NCBI GenBank assembly: GCA_031082225.1
Contig: JAVHLG010000040.1
Coordinates: 1-34,894 of the forward strand
DNA length: 34,894 bases
Origin: Desulfovibrionaceae bacterium
Lineage (GTDB): Bacteria > Desulfobacterota > Desulfovibrionia > Desulfovibrionales > Desulfovibrionaceae
Reading direction: 5' to 3'
Shown here piece by piece: positions 1 to 6,116 of the stretch. Positions within the stretch are counted from its first letter, which is position 1. Every line of letters starts with the position of its first letter. The notes under the pieces are model-generated. The model searched no databases. It was given only the letters and a program-made list of their open reading frames with translations, and had not been told where the DNA came from. A program made the position numbers and the translations under genes.

Positions 1-164
1 GGCGCGAATACCTGGGGCTGACCCAGGAGGCGGTTGCGGCCAGGGCGGGGATTTCGCGCGGCGCATACGCCCAGATGGAAGCCACGGGGGCCAGGCCACG
101 CCGGGCGACCCTGCTCAAGATTGCCCAGGCTCTGGAAGTCCGACCCGAGCAGTTGACGGAATAA
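1..164 (+). CDS. XRE-family helix-turn-helix regulator, 3' end only
   Basis: Only the last 53 codons are inside the window; the reading frame starts at base 3 and ends with TAA at 162-164. The peptide contains a Cro/C1-type helix-turn-helix: LTQEAVAARAGISR forms the two DNA-binding helices and GAYAQMEATGARPRRATLLKI follows in family order, ending with a short tail after EVRPEQL. Such short XRE proteins are often antitoxins of type II toxin-antitoxin pairs or small repressors, and any partner gene would lie left of the window. It sits on the far side of an AT-richer gap from a tRNA-Leu gene, so it could belong to an island or to an ordinary locus. The fold assignment is firm; the role is not known. 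Confidence 0.8.
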   Translation, partial: REYLGLTQEAVAARAGISRGAYAQMEATGARPRRATLLKIAQALEVRPEQLTE

Positions 165-430
165 ACGCCCTTCCTGCCTGGGAATGAGGGCTCCGTATGT
201 TCCTCAAACTCAGTCAGCCCGGCCTAACGACTTGGGAGAGTTCAATCTCGGGAGAATTCCGTCTGCCTCATCCCGGGACAGCAGCAACGTCCTGGGACCA
301 TTTCACGCAGAAGCTTTTCCGGAAGGTGTTTTTTTTGAGGTGGCGAGCGCTCCACCGTCGCAGCCGCTTGCGCGTCCACACGAAAAGATGCAGCCTAATC
401 GGCTACAACGAAAGTGGGGCCAGATTCAAA
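165..430. other. Intergenic stretch, no gene recognised
   Basis: About 270 bp between the XRE gene and the tRNA terminator. It is visibly richer in A and T than the flanking coding DNA. Short open frames exist but show no recognisable protein and do not have the codon bias of the neighbours. One inverted repeat (arms 271-279 and 289-297, nine pairs with one G-U) could be a weak RNA hairpin but is not followed by a T-run. A run of eight T residues lies near 330 without a convincing stem before it. No repeat or mobile element was recognised. Confidence 0.5.
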
Positions 431-471
431 CGAAAAGAAAAGACGGGATACGGTGATATACCGTATCCCGT
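431..471 (-). terminator. Intrinsic terminator after tRNA-Leu
   Basis: A perfect 12-bp inverted repeat (443-454 and 460-471) encloses a 5-nt loop. Read on the minus strand it is followed by a T-rich tail (431-442, two runs of four T). It begins 11 nt past the CCA end of the tRNA, as expected for a monocistronic tRNA. Confidence 0.8.
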
Positions 472-481
472 TGACATTGCT

Positions 482-568
482 TGGTACCGGGAGAGGGACT
501 CGAACCCTCAAGGCCTTGCGACCGCCGGATTTTGAGTCCGGTGCGTCTACCAATTCCGCCATCCCGGC
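482..568 (-). tRNA. tRNA-Leu, anticodon CAA
   Basis: The minus strand reads as an 87-nt tRNA with an encoded CCA end (482-484). The acceptor stem is GCCGGGA with TCCCGGT (one G-U pair) and discriminator A. The D-arm contains GGTAGACGCA. The anticodon stem CCGGA/TCCGG closes the loop CTCAAAA, giving anticodon CAA, which reads UUG leucine codons. A long variable arm (class II tRNA, as for Leu) and the T-arm GGTTCGAGTCC follow. A promoter candidate lies upstream and a strong terminator downstream, so it is probably transcribed alone. Confidence 0.95.
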
Positions 569-584
569 ATCTGGGATCAACGTC

Positions 585-611
585 TCTATGCGGATGCCGC
601 CGTCCTGTCAA
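585..611 (-). promoter_or_regulatory. Probable tRNA-Leu promoter
   Basis: The minus strand has a perfect -35 box TTGACA (611-606), a 15-nt spacer and a weak -10 box CATAGA (590-585). The predicted start is about 10 nt before the mature tRNA 5' end. The -35 is convincing; the -10 and the short spacer are weaker. Confidence 0.45.
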
Positions 612-694
612 GACGCCGTCCGCGACCCTTGCCCTCCCCGGGGGGAACTGCTACAGCCCTGCCCTCCCGCGGCTTTCGCGACCAAGGAGCGAGC

Positions 695-1378
695 ATGATC
701 CCCGTCGGCTCCCTGACCAACGCCGCCGCCATCATCGTCGGCGGCACGGTCGGGCTTTTGCTTCACGGCAGGTTTCCCGAAGGCGTCAGAACCATCGTGT
801 TCCAGGCCCTGGGCCTGTGCGTGGCGGTCATCGGCCTGCAGATGGCCCTTTTGATGTCCAAGCCCCTCCTGGTCATCTTCAGCCTTATCCTGGGCGGCGT
901 AGTCGGAGAGCTTGTCGACATCGAATCCCGCCTGGAACGCCTGGGCGACCGGGTCAAGGCCCTGGCCCGCTCCAAAAACACCCTGTTCACAGACGGCTTC
1001 GTCACCGCCTCCCTCATCTATTGCGTGGGCTCCATGGCCATTTTGGGCTCCTTCGACGAGGGCCTGCGCGGCGACCCCGCCATTCTTCTGACCAAGGCCA
1101 TGCTCGACGGATTCGCCTCCGTGGCCCTGGCCTCCACCTATGGCGCGGGCGTCCTTTTTTCAAGCGTCCCGGTGTTTTGCTACCAGTACGGCCTGACCCT
1201 TGTGGCCGGGGCCTTCCAGGGCTTTTTCACCGAGGCCCTCATGGCCCAGATCACGGCCGTGGGCGGCATCCTGATCCTGGGCATCGGCATCAACCTGCTG
1301 GGCATCCTCAAAATCCGGATATCAAACCTGCTGCCCTCCCTGGTCGCCATCGTGATCTTAAGCCTCGTCTTCCTGTAA
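695..1378 (+). CDS. DUF554 family membrane protein (YdfK-like)
   Basis: The 227-aa protein is almost entirely hydrophobic, with about six or seven membrane segments and short polar loops, matching the DUF554 family of inner-membrane proteins in length and pattern (start IPVGSLTNAAAIIVGG, then GLCVAVIGLQMAL and the C-terminal GILILGIGINLLGI). Its substrate or function is not established. The start at 695 is chosen over an in-frame codon at 629 because a clean AAGGAG ribosome site (684-689) precedes it by five bases and the protein then begins as the family does. hypA follows after 63 bp on the same strand. No link between the two is known to me, so co-transcription is only possible. Confidence 0.85.
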   Translation: MIPVGSLTNAAAIIVGGTVGLLLHGRFPEGVRTIVFQALGLCVAVIGLQMALLMSKPLLVIFSLILGGVVGELVDIESRLERLGDRVKALARSKNTLFTDGFVTASLIYCVGSMAILGSFDEGLRGDPAILLTKAMLDGFASVALASTYGAGVLFSSVPVFCYQYGLTLVAGAFQGFFTEALMAQITAVGGILILGIGINLLGILKIRISNLLPSLVAIVILSLVFL

Positions 1379-1404
1379 TTCCCCGTCAAAAAGGGCGGGA
1401 TTTC

Positions 1405-1433
1405 TTTACGCCGCGCCCCAAATCCGGTACAAC
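1405..1433 (+). promoter_or_regulatory. Weak promoter candidate for hypA
   Basis: TTTACG (1405-1410) and TACAAC (1428-1433) are separated by exactly 17 bp, each matching four of six consensus bases. The predicted start falls at about 1440-1442, on the hypA ATG. No Shine-Dalgarno sequence precedes that ATG, so the two observations fit a leaderless transcript, but such weak boxes arise by chance. Confidence 0.25.
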
Positions 1434-1441
1434 CCCCGCCC

Positions 1442-1810
1442 ATGCATGAACTTTCCATTGCCCAAAGCCTTCTGGCCATCATCCGCGAAGAGATGCAAAA
1501 GCACGGCTCTCCGCGTCTGATCTCCGTCAAGGTCAGACACGGCCGTTTGTCGGCCATTGTCCCCGACGCCCTGGCCATGTCCTTCGAGGCCCTGACCATG
1601 GACACCGCCCTGGCCGGGGCCCGCCTGGACACGGAGGAAATCCCCCTGGTCCTGGCCTGCCGGGCCTGCGGCACGAAGTTCTCGCCGGAATCGAGCGACT
1701 ACGTGTTCGCCCCCTGCCCGGCCTGCGGCGAGGAACTGGGGCATACCGTGGTCTCCGGCAAGGAACTCTACATCGAATACCTGGAACTCGACGAAGCACA
1801 AGGAACGTAA
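1442..1810 (+). CDS. hypA: Hydrogenase maturation nickel metallochaperone HypA
   Basis: HypA (with HypB) delivers nickel to the large subunit of [NiFe] hydrogenases in the cytoplasm. The 122-aa product starts MHELSIAQSLL, giving the conserved nickel ligand His2 with Glu3. It carries the zinc site as two CxxC pairs, CRACG near residue 74 and CPACG near residue 97. Length and motif order are those of ordinary HypA/HybF. hypB starts four bases after the stop, so the pair is translated together. No Shine-Dalgarno is visible before the ATG (the preceding bases are C-rich), which is unusual here. The hydrogenase structural genes are not in the window. Confidence 0.95.
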   Translation: MHELSIAQSLLAIIREEMQKHGSPRLISVKVRHGRLSAIVPDALAMSFEALTMDTALAGARLDTEEIPLVLACRACGTKFSPESSDYVFAPCPACGEELGHTVVSGKELYIEYLELDEAQGT

Positions 1811-1813
1811 GCC

Positions 1814-2470
1814 ATGCAAATCCCCGTCGTCCGCAACATCCTTGAGGCCAACGCCCGCGTCTCCGACGATCTGAAAACGCTGTTCGCCCAAAAGGGCATC
1901 CTGGCCCTCAACCTCATGAGTTCCCCCGGGGCCGGCAAGACCACCCTGCTCGAACGCACCCTCACGGACCTGGCCTCCGAATTCTCCATGGCCGTCATCG
2001 AGGGCGATCTGCAGACCGACAACGACGCCCAGCGTGTGGCCGCCACCGGGGCCCAGGCCGTGCAGATCAACACCGAGGGCGGCTGCCACCTGACCAGCGC
2101 CCAGGTTCTGGCGGCCTGCAAAGAGCTTTCCCTTGACGGTCTGGACATCCTTTTTATTGAAAACGTGGGTAATCTGGTATGCCCGGCGGAATTCGACGTG
2201 GGTGAGGACCACAAGATCACCCTGCTCTCGGTCACCGAGGGCGACGACAAGCCGGAAAAATACCCGCTGATGTTCAACATCTCCTCGGCCCTTGTGCTCA
2301 ACAAGACCGATCTGCTGCCCTATGTGGATTTCAGCCTGGAGCGGGCCTCGAATTTCGCCCGGGGCTTAAACGCCGACATCCGGATCTTCCCCGTGTCCTG
2401 CCGGGCCAGGGAAGGCCTCGACGCCTGGTACGACTGGCTGCGCGCCGCCCGGGCGGCAAAAAAACGCTGA
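1814..2470 (+). CDS. hypB: Hydrogenase maturation GTPase HypB
   Basis: HypB hydrolyses GTP to drive nickel transfer from HypA into [NiFe] hydrogenase. The 218-aa protein has the P-loop SSPGAGKTTLLE (about residues 36-47), the family segment EGDLQTDNDAQRV, the metal-binding GGCHL motif at the dimer interface (Cys and His ligands), the ENVGNLVCPAEFDVGE segment, and the guanine-specificity motif NKTDLLPY. It lacks the N-terminal CxxCGC nickel site and the histidine-rich stretch found in some HypB proteins, so it is the short form. A ribosome site (AAGGA) overlaps the end of hypA, with a 3-bp gap between the genes, indicating one operon. Its partner HypA is immediately upstream. Confidence 0.95.
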   Translation: MQIPVVRNILEANARVSDDLKTLFAQKGILALNLMSSPGAGKTTLLERTLTDLASEFSMAVIEGDLQTDNDAQRVAATGAQAVQINTEGGCHLTSAQVLAACKELSLDGLDILFIENVGNLVCPAEFDVGEDHKITLLSVTEGDDKPEKYPLMFNISSALVLNKTDLLPYVDFSLERASNFARGLNADIRIFPVSCRAREGLDAWYDWLRAARAAKKR

Positions 2471-2537
2471 CCGCCGCGCCGCGATTCCCAGGCGGCAGGG
2501 CCTCCGGCAACGGATGGCGGAAGGTCACGCAATCGCC

Positions 2538-2566
2538 ATGACACTCGGCGGAGACTCGGATAGGGT
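2538..2566 (+). promoter_or_regulatory. Possible promoter of the amphi-Trp gene
   Basis: ATGACA (2538-2543, five of six consensus) and TAGGGT (2561-2566, three of six) are 17 bp apart, with a predicted start about 35 nt before the ATG. The 138-bp gap after hypB leaves room for a separate promoter. The -10 box is poor. Confidence 0.25.
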
Positions 2567-2608
2567 CGGTTGAATCGGCAACTTCAAGCCCGCCAGGAGA
2601 AAACCACC

Positions 2609-2860
2609 ATGAGCGACAAAAACGTGCTGTACGAATCCGAAGGCAAGGCCCTGACCTACGACGCCGGGGTGCTGTTGCGCCGTATCGCGGACGGCCTGTG
2701 CAAGGGACGGATCGAACTCGACGGGGAGTCGGAAGCTGTCTGCATCCCTCTGAGCGACGACGTGTCCATGGAGATCAAAATCAAGGACAAGGCCAAAGAC
2801 GAGGCCATCAAGCGGGTTATGGAAATCGAGATGAAGTGGCTGGTTCCGAAGCCCGAATAG
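2609..2860 (+). CDS. Amphi-Trp domain protein
   Basis: An 83-aa protein starting MSDKNVLYESEG. It matches the small amphi-Trp domain family (TIGR04354 type): a predicted beta-rich body with IELDGESEAVCIPLSDDV, then a charged segment ending in the family-defining amphipathic EIEMKWLVPKP with its tryptophan. The biochemical function of this family is unknown to me. I chose 2609 over the in-frame ATG at 2570 because AGGAGA (2595-2600) lies eight bases before it and the upstream 13 residues look non-conserved. It is followed within 30 bp by an intrinsic terminator. It is downstream of hypB, but the 138-bp gap argues for an independent unit. Confidence 0.8.
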   Translation: MSDKNVLYESEGKALTYDAGVLLRRIADGLCKGRIELDGESEAVCIPLSDDVSMEIKIKDKAKDEAIKRVMEIEMKWLVPKPE

Positions 2861-2889
2861 AGAACGTCCGAGAGCATCCAGGTCTTTGC

Positions 2890-2923
2890 GGCCGTCCTGT
2901 CGTCATGACGGGGCGGCCTTTTT
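2890..2923 (+). terminator. Intrinsic terminator after the amphi-Trp gene
   Basis: A 12-bp stem (2890-2901 with 2907-2918, two G-U pairs) with a 5-nt loop is followed directly by five T residues (2919-2923). It overlaps the last codons of the convergent sensor kinase gene. Read on the minus strand it has no T-run, so it serves the plus strand only. Confidence 0.8.
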
Positions 2924-5227
2924 CTCGTCCGGCCCGCCAAGGCTGTCGCCCACGCGGGGGGACAGGCACTGGACGGGCAAAAAGACATGGAACGCACTTC
3001 CCCGGCCGACCTCGGATTCGGCCCAGATGCGTCCGCCGTAGTGCCGGATGATATTGCGGCAGATGGCCAGTCCAAGGCCCGTCCCCCGCGGCTTGTTCTC
3101 CAGGATGTCCCCCTGGGTGGACTGGCGGAATTTCCCGAAGATCGACTCCAGATCCTCCCTGGGGACGCCGATGCCCTCGTCGCTCACGGTCAGCCGCAGG
3201 CCGTCGCCGTCACGGGCGGCCATGATGCGCACCACCCCTTTGTCCGTGAATTTGGCGGCGTTGGAAAGCAGATTGATGAGCACCTGGAGCATGCGGTCCG
3301 GGTCGGCGTAGAGGTCCGGCAGATCGTCAGGCACATCCAGGGCCAGGCAGATGCTGTGCTTGTCCTCGAAAAGACCGCGCACCGCGTCCACGCTCCTGGC
3401 CACCAGGTCGGAGACGGGGAGCCTGGCGTCGCGCCACTCCATCCGCCCGGACTCGATCTTGGACAGATCCAGGAAGTCGTTGAGCAGCATGGTCAGGCGG
3501 TCGCTTTCGGTGATGATGATATTGAGGTTGTCGTCGATGCGCAGGTATTTGCCGGTCACCGCCTGGCTGGTCTTGGCCATGCGCGACAGATCCTTGCGAA
3601 TGAGCGTGGCGAACCCCCGGATGGAGGTCAGGGGGGTGCGCAGTTCATGGGAGACGCTGGACAAAAACGCGGACTTGAGCCGATCCAGCTCCAGGAGCCT
3701 TTTGTTGGCCTCGACCAGTTCCCTGGCCTTGTCCTCCAGGGCGCCGGTGCGCTCGGCCACCAGCCGCTCCAGCTTGCGATTGAATTCGGCCAGGGCCTCC
3801 TCGGCCCGCTTGCGGTCGGTGAGGTCGATCATGGACACGATGCACAGGTCCGTCCCGGCGATCATGGCCACGGTCAGGGACACGTAGCGGATATCCTGGT
3901 CGCGTCCCACGAACCGGCAGTCGATGGCCCCGGGCAGGGAAGGTTCGGAGATGGCCCGCCTGCGGAAAAAGTCCTCAATGGCCAGGGCGTCGAAATCCAG
4001 GGTGAATTCCTTCCATTTCTTCCGGTGCTCCACTTCCTCCCGGGAAAACCCCGACAGCCGCTCGAATTCCGCGTTCGCCAGCTCAATCAGCGACGTCTCG
4101 GTGTTGACCAGGATCATGGCCGTGGCCGTGTTCAAAAACAGGGAGCGGTATTTTCCCTCGGAGATTTCCAAGGCCTCCTGGGTCTTTGCCAGACGGTCGA
4201 GCATGTCGTTGATGCTGTCGGACAGGCGGGCCAGTTCGTCGTTGCCGGACAAGGCCACACGCCGCTCCCCCTCGCGGCGGACGCCGATGGCGCGGGACTG
4301 CCCTTCGAGGATTCCCAGGCGGGAAATCACCCGACGCTCCAGAAAGGCCAGAAGCACGAGGGCAAAGACCAGACCGGCCAGAAAAATGACGGCCAGGGTG
4401 TAGTGCAGCATGTCCTGGCCCTGACGGTAGATGTCCCGGGGCATGGTCATGGACAAAAGCAGGGCGGGCGCCCCGAAGAGGTCGCGAATCAGGGCGTACC
4501 CGGCCGTTTCCGTCTCCTTCGGGAAGGTGCGCACCACGGGCTCCGGTCCGTCCGCGCCACGCAGGGCCTCGGTCGTCGCGGGGTCCTGGGCGGCCTCGGC
4601 CACGGGGACGAAGGACAGGTCAAGCCGGGTGATCTGGGACAACCGGGACATCTCCGCATCCCCGAACTGGCTGGCCATGAGCAGATAGCCACGTCGGGGG
4701 CCTGTGGCGTCGCTTTTGAGGATGGGATGGATGGCCGCCAGATAGGCCCCCTGGGGAAGCATCAGAATGCCTTCCCTGGCCGCCCCGTCCCCCCCGTGAA
4801 AAAGACGCTGCACCGCGGATTCGAACGTCTCCCGCAGGGCCGTCGGCAATTCCCCTGATTCCGGCTGGCCAGGCGCCCGGAACCGGCCCCAGACCAGGCC
4901 GCCGTCGGCATCGAAGAACAGGATGGCGTCGAGGCCCTGATTCGCAAAGGTTTCCGGGGTCAGGTTGCTCTGAATGAACGCCTCGCCGGGATCGGCCACG
5001 AAGTCATAGGCGTCGTCCCAGTTGGCCCAGTCCGTGACCAAAAGCCCCAACTGGGCCTGGCGCGCCATCAGGGCGTTGACGCCACGCTCCACGTTCTGGC
5101 GGGCGATGTCGTTTTCCAGGGAAAGAAAGCGGTCAAGGATGATGAACCGGGATGCGGCGTACAAGGCCACAAGCAATACGGCGAGGGTCAGCCCGGTCAG
5201 AAGGATGGTCGCGCGGCGAAGACCCAT
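2903..5227 (-). CDS. CHASE4-HAMP-PAS sensor histidine kinase
   Basis: A 774-aa membrane sensor kinase. Membrane helices at about residues 8-30 and 276-297 enclose a periplasmic CHASE4-like domain with its signature DWANWDDAYDFV (66-77). A HAMP linker (about 297-350), a PAS domain (355-470), a coiled coil (474-518) and the kinase core follow. The phosphorylated His527 lies in SSVSHELRTPL, then come the N-box LINLLSNAAKFT, G1 DEGIGVP and G2 GTGLGLAI. There is no receiver domain and no response regulator beside it, so its partner is elsewhere. The ligand is unknown. The start at 5227 puts the first membrane helix at the N-terminus; an in-frame start at 5347 would add 40 residues of uncharacteristic sequence. 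Ribosome site evidence is weak (GGGCAGG). Confidence 0.9.
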   Translation of the reverse strand: MGLRRATILLTGLTLAVLLVALYAASRFIILDRFLSLENDIARQNVERGVNALMARQAQLGLLVTDWANWDDAYDFVADPGEAFIQSNLTPETFANQGLDAILFFDADGGLVWGRFRAPGQPESGELPTALRETFESAVQRLFHGGDGAAREGILMLPQGAYLAAIHPILKSDATGPRRGYLLMASQFGDAEMSRLSQITRLDLSFVPVAEAAQDPATTEALRGADGPEPVVRTFPKETETAGYALIRDLFGAPALLLSMTMPRDIYRQGQDMLHYTLAVIFLAGLVFALVLLAFLERRVISRLGILEGQSRAIGVRREGERRVALSGNDELARLSDSINDMLDRLAKTQEALEISEGKYRSLFLNTATAMILVNTETSLIELANAEFERLSGFSREEVEHRKKWKEFTLDFDALAIEDFFRRRAISEPSLPGAIDCRFVGRDQDIRYVSLTVAMIAGTDLCIVSMIDLTDRKRAEEALAEFNRKLERLVAERTGALEDKARELVEANKRLLELDRLKSAFLSSVSHELRTPLTSIRGFATLIRKDLSRMAKTSQAVTGKYLRIDDNLNIIITESDRLTMLLNDFLDLSKIESGRMEWRDARLPVSDLVARSVDAVRGLFEDKHSICLALDVPDDLPDLYADPDRMLQVLINLLSNAAKFTDKGVVRIMAARDGDGLRLTVSDEGIGVPREDLESIFGKFRQSTQGDILENKPRGTGLGLAICRNIIRHYGGRIWAESEVGRGSAFHVFLPVQCLSPRVGDSLGGPDEKKAAPS

Positions 5228-5534
5228 ACAAACCTGCCCACAATCGGATGTCGAAACCCAGGCGACGCACGGGACATTCCCGTCCTCCCCGCTCACGCCG
5301 CCCCGCCATCGCCGGACGGCCGCGCAGGCGGCGGGCGGCATCCGCATCCAACGCCTGCCCCGCCCACAACCGCCGGGCAGGCATCGCTATACGGCACAGC
5401 GGCGACATTGACCAGGGCCTGGGAAAAAAAATGACGTCTTTTCTGGCCGACATTCTCCGGGAAGGCCGCGCCGTCAGGGCGGATCACCGTGCCCGGCGCC
5501 GTACGGGAAAACCCCCGGGGGAGAGGGAACGCAG
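5228..5534. other. Intergenic region upstream of the sensor kinase
   Basis: Roughly 300 bp of non-coding DNA between the kinase start and the rpsT terminator. On the minus strand a TATAGC at 5391-5386 with a poor -35 (TGGTCA, 17 bp upstream) is a possible kinase promoter. Long open frames cross the region on both strands but none has a recognisable product or ribosome site. Nothing else is identified. Confidence 0.4.
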
Positions 5535-5571
5535 AAAAACCGGGGAATCGAAACATGTTTCGATTCCCCGG
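5535..5571 (-). terminator. Perfect 32-bp palindromic terminator downstream of rpsT
   Basis: 5540-5571 is an exact palindrome of 32 bp; as RNA it gives a 14-bp stem with the loop CATG. On the minus strand it is followed by five T residues (5539-5535), the form of a strong intrinsic terminator. It lies about 155 nt past the rpsT stop codon, which is far for an S20 transcript and leaves an unexplained RNA segment before it. Confidence 0.8.
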
Positions 5572-5690
5572 CTGTGCAGACGTCACGAACCCGAGGCGTC
5601 CCCTCGCGGGGCAGGCACCTTAGTGTTGCCTTTGGTACTTTCCGTTATGCTTTAACAAACAGCAACGCCGTGCATTTCTAATTTGTATTC
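5572..5690 (-). other. Untranslated segment between rpsT and its distal terminator
   Basis: An AT-rich block (about 5620-5690) and a short CCCC-GCGA-GGGG hairpin with a GNRA-type loop (around 5600-5611) lie between the rpsT stop and the palindromic terminator. No protein is encoded on the minus strand. It could be a long 3' untranslated region or a small RNA ending at the terminator. I could not match it to 6S, SRP or tmRNA, and no clear promoter was seen. Confidence 0.3.
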
Positions 5691-5716
5691 ACAAAAAAAC
5701 AGGCATGTTTTTTTGT
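5691..5716 (-). terminator. AT-rich hairpin just after rpsT, possible weak terminator
   Basis: An 11-bp inverted repeat (5691-5701 with 5706-5716, loop of four) made mostly of A-T pairs begins 10 nt after the rpsT stop and contains a run of seven T on the minus strand. The stem is weak, so it may only slow polymerase, or act as a processing or stability element. It could also be a bidirectional signal because both arms carry homopolymer runs. Confidence 0.35.
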
Positions 5717-5726
5717 AAACGCCACA

Positions 5727-5996
5727 CTAGGCCGTTTTCAGCGAGTTGACGGCCACGGTCAGGCGGGAGATGTTGCGCGCCGCCTTCTTCCAGTGGATGA
5801 CCTTCTTGGTGGCGGCCCGGTCCAGCACCGAGGAGGCGGACAACAGGGCCTTTTCAGCGGCCTCGGCGTCCTTCCCGGTCACGGCCTGGCGCACGGCCTT
5901 GATGGCGTTCTTGACCCGGGTCTTGACCATGCGGTTGCGGTCACGGGCTTTTATGCTTTGCTTGTGCCTTTTGATCGCGGACTTATGATTAGCCAA
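5727..5996 (-). CDS. rpsT: 30S ribosomal protein S20
   Basis: S20 binds 16S rRNA early in 30S assembly. The 89-aa product (M)[20 protein letters not shown] has the typical very basic N-terminal helix, followed by [15 protein letters not shown] and the C-terminal [19 protein letters not shown]. The start is TTG at 5996, because the protein then begins exactly as S20 does and a GGAGGA ribosome site lies eight bases upstream. The in-frame ATG at 6011 overlaps that ribosome site and would add five non-conserved residues. A promoter is found just upstream and terminators downstream, so it is a single-gene unit between glyS and the sensor kinase. Confidence 0.95.
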   Translation of the reverse strand: MANHKSAIKRHKQSIKARDRNRMVKTRVKNAIKAVRQAVTGKDAEAAEKALLSASSVLDRAATKKVIHWKKAARNISRLTVAVNSLKTA

Positions 5997-6037
5997 GGAT
6001 ATTTCCTCCATTCATTGCGTGCTTGAAAAAAAGGTCA

Positions 6038-6064
6038 TTTATAAAAAACAGCATGGCCTGTCAA
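6038..6064 (-). promoter_or_regulatory. rpsT promoter
   Basis: The minus strand has TTGACA (6064-6059) and TATAAA (6043-6038) with a 15-bp spacer; TAAATG two bases further gives 17. The block is strikingly AT-rich between GC-rich genes, and the predicted start is about 30-40 nt before the rpsT TTG codon. Confidence 0.55.
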
Positions 6065-6116
6065 GAGCGCCGCCGCCTTTCTTCCATGAAAAACCGTTTC
6101 CCGGGCCATGCCCCCA

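Noticed and set aside
271-297. Hairpin as a terminator for the XRE gene
   Set aside because: The stem has no T-run behind it and lies more than 100 nt past the stop codon.
184-698. Short open frames between the XRE gene and the DUF554 gene
   Set aside because: They overlap the tRNA and its terminator, lack ribosome sites and resemble no protein.
2987-4858. Long plus-strand frame of 623 codons opposite the sensor kinase
   Set aside because: It is the GC-driven shadow of the kinase gene; its peptide has no domain and is composed of Gly/His/Gln-rich sequence typical of antisense frames.
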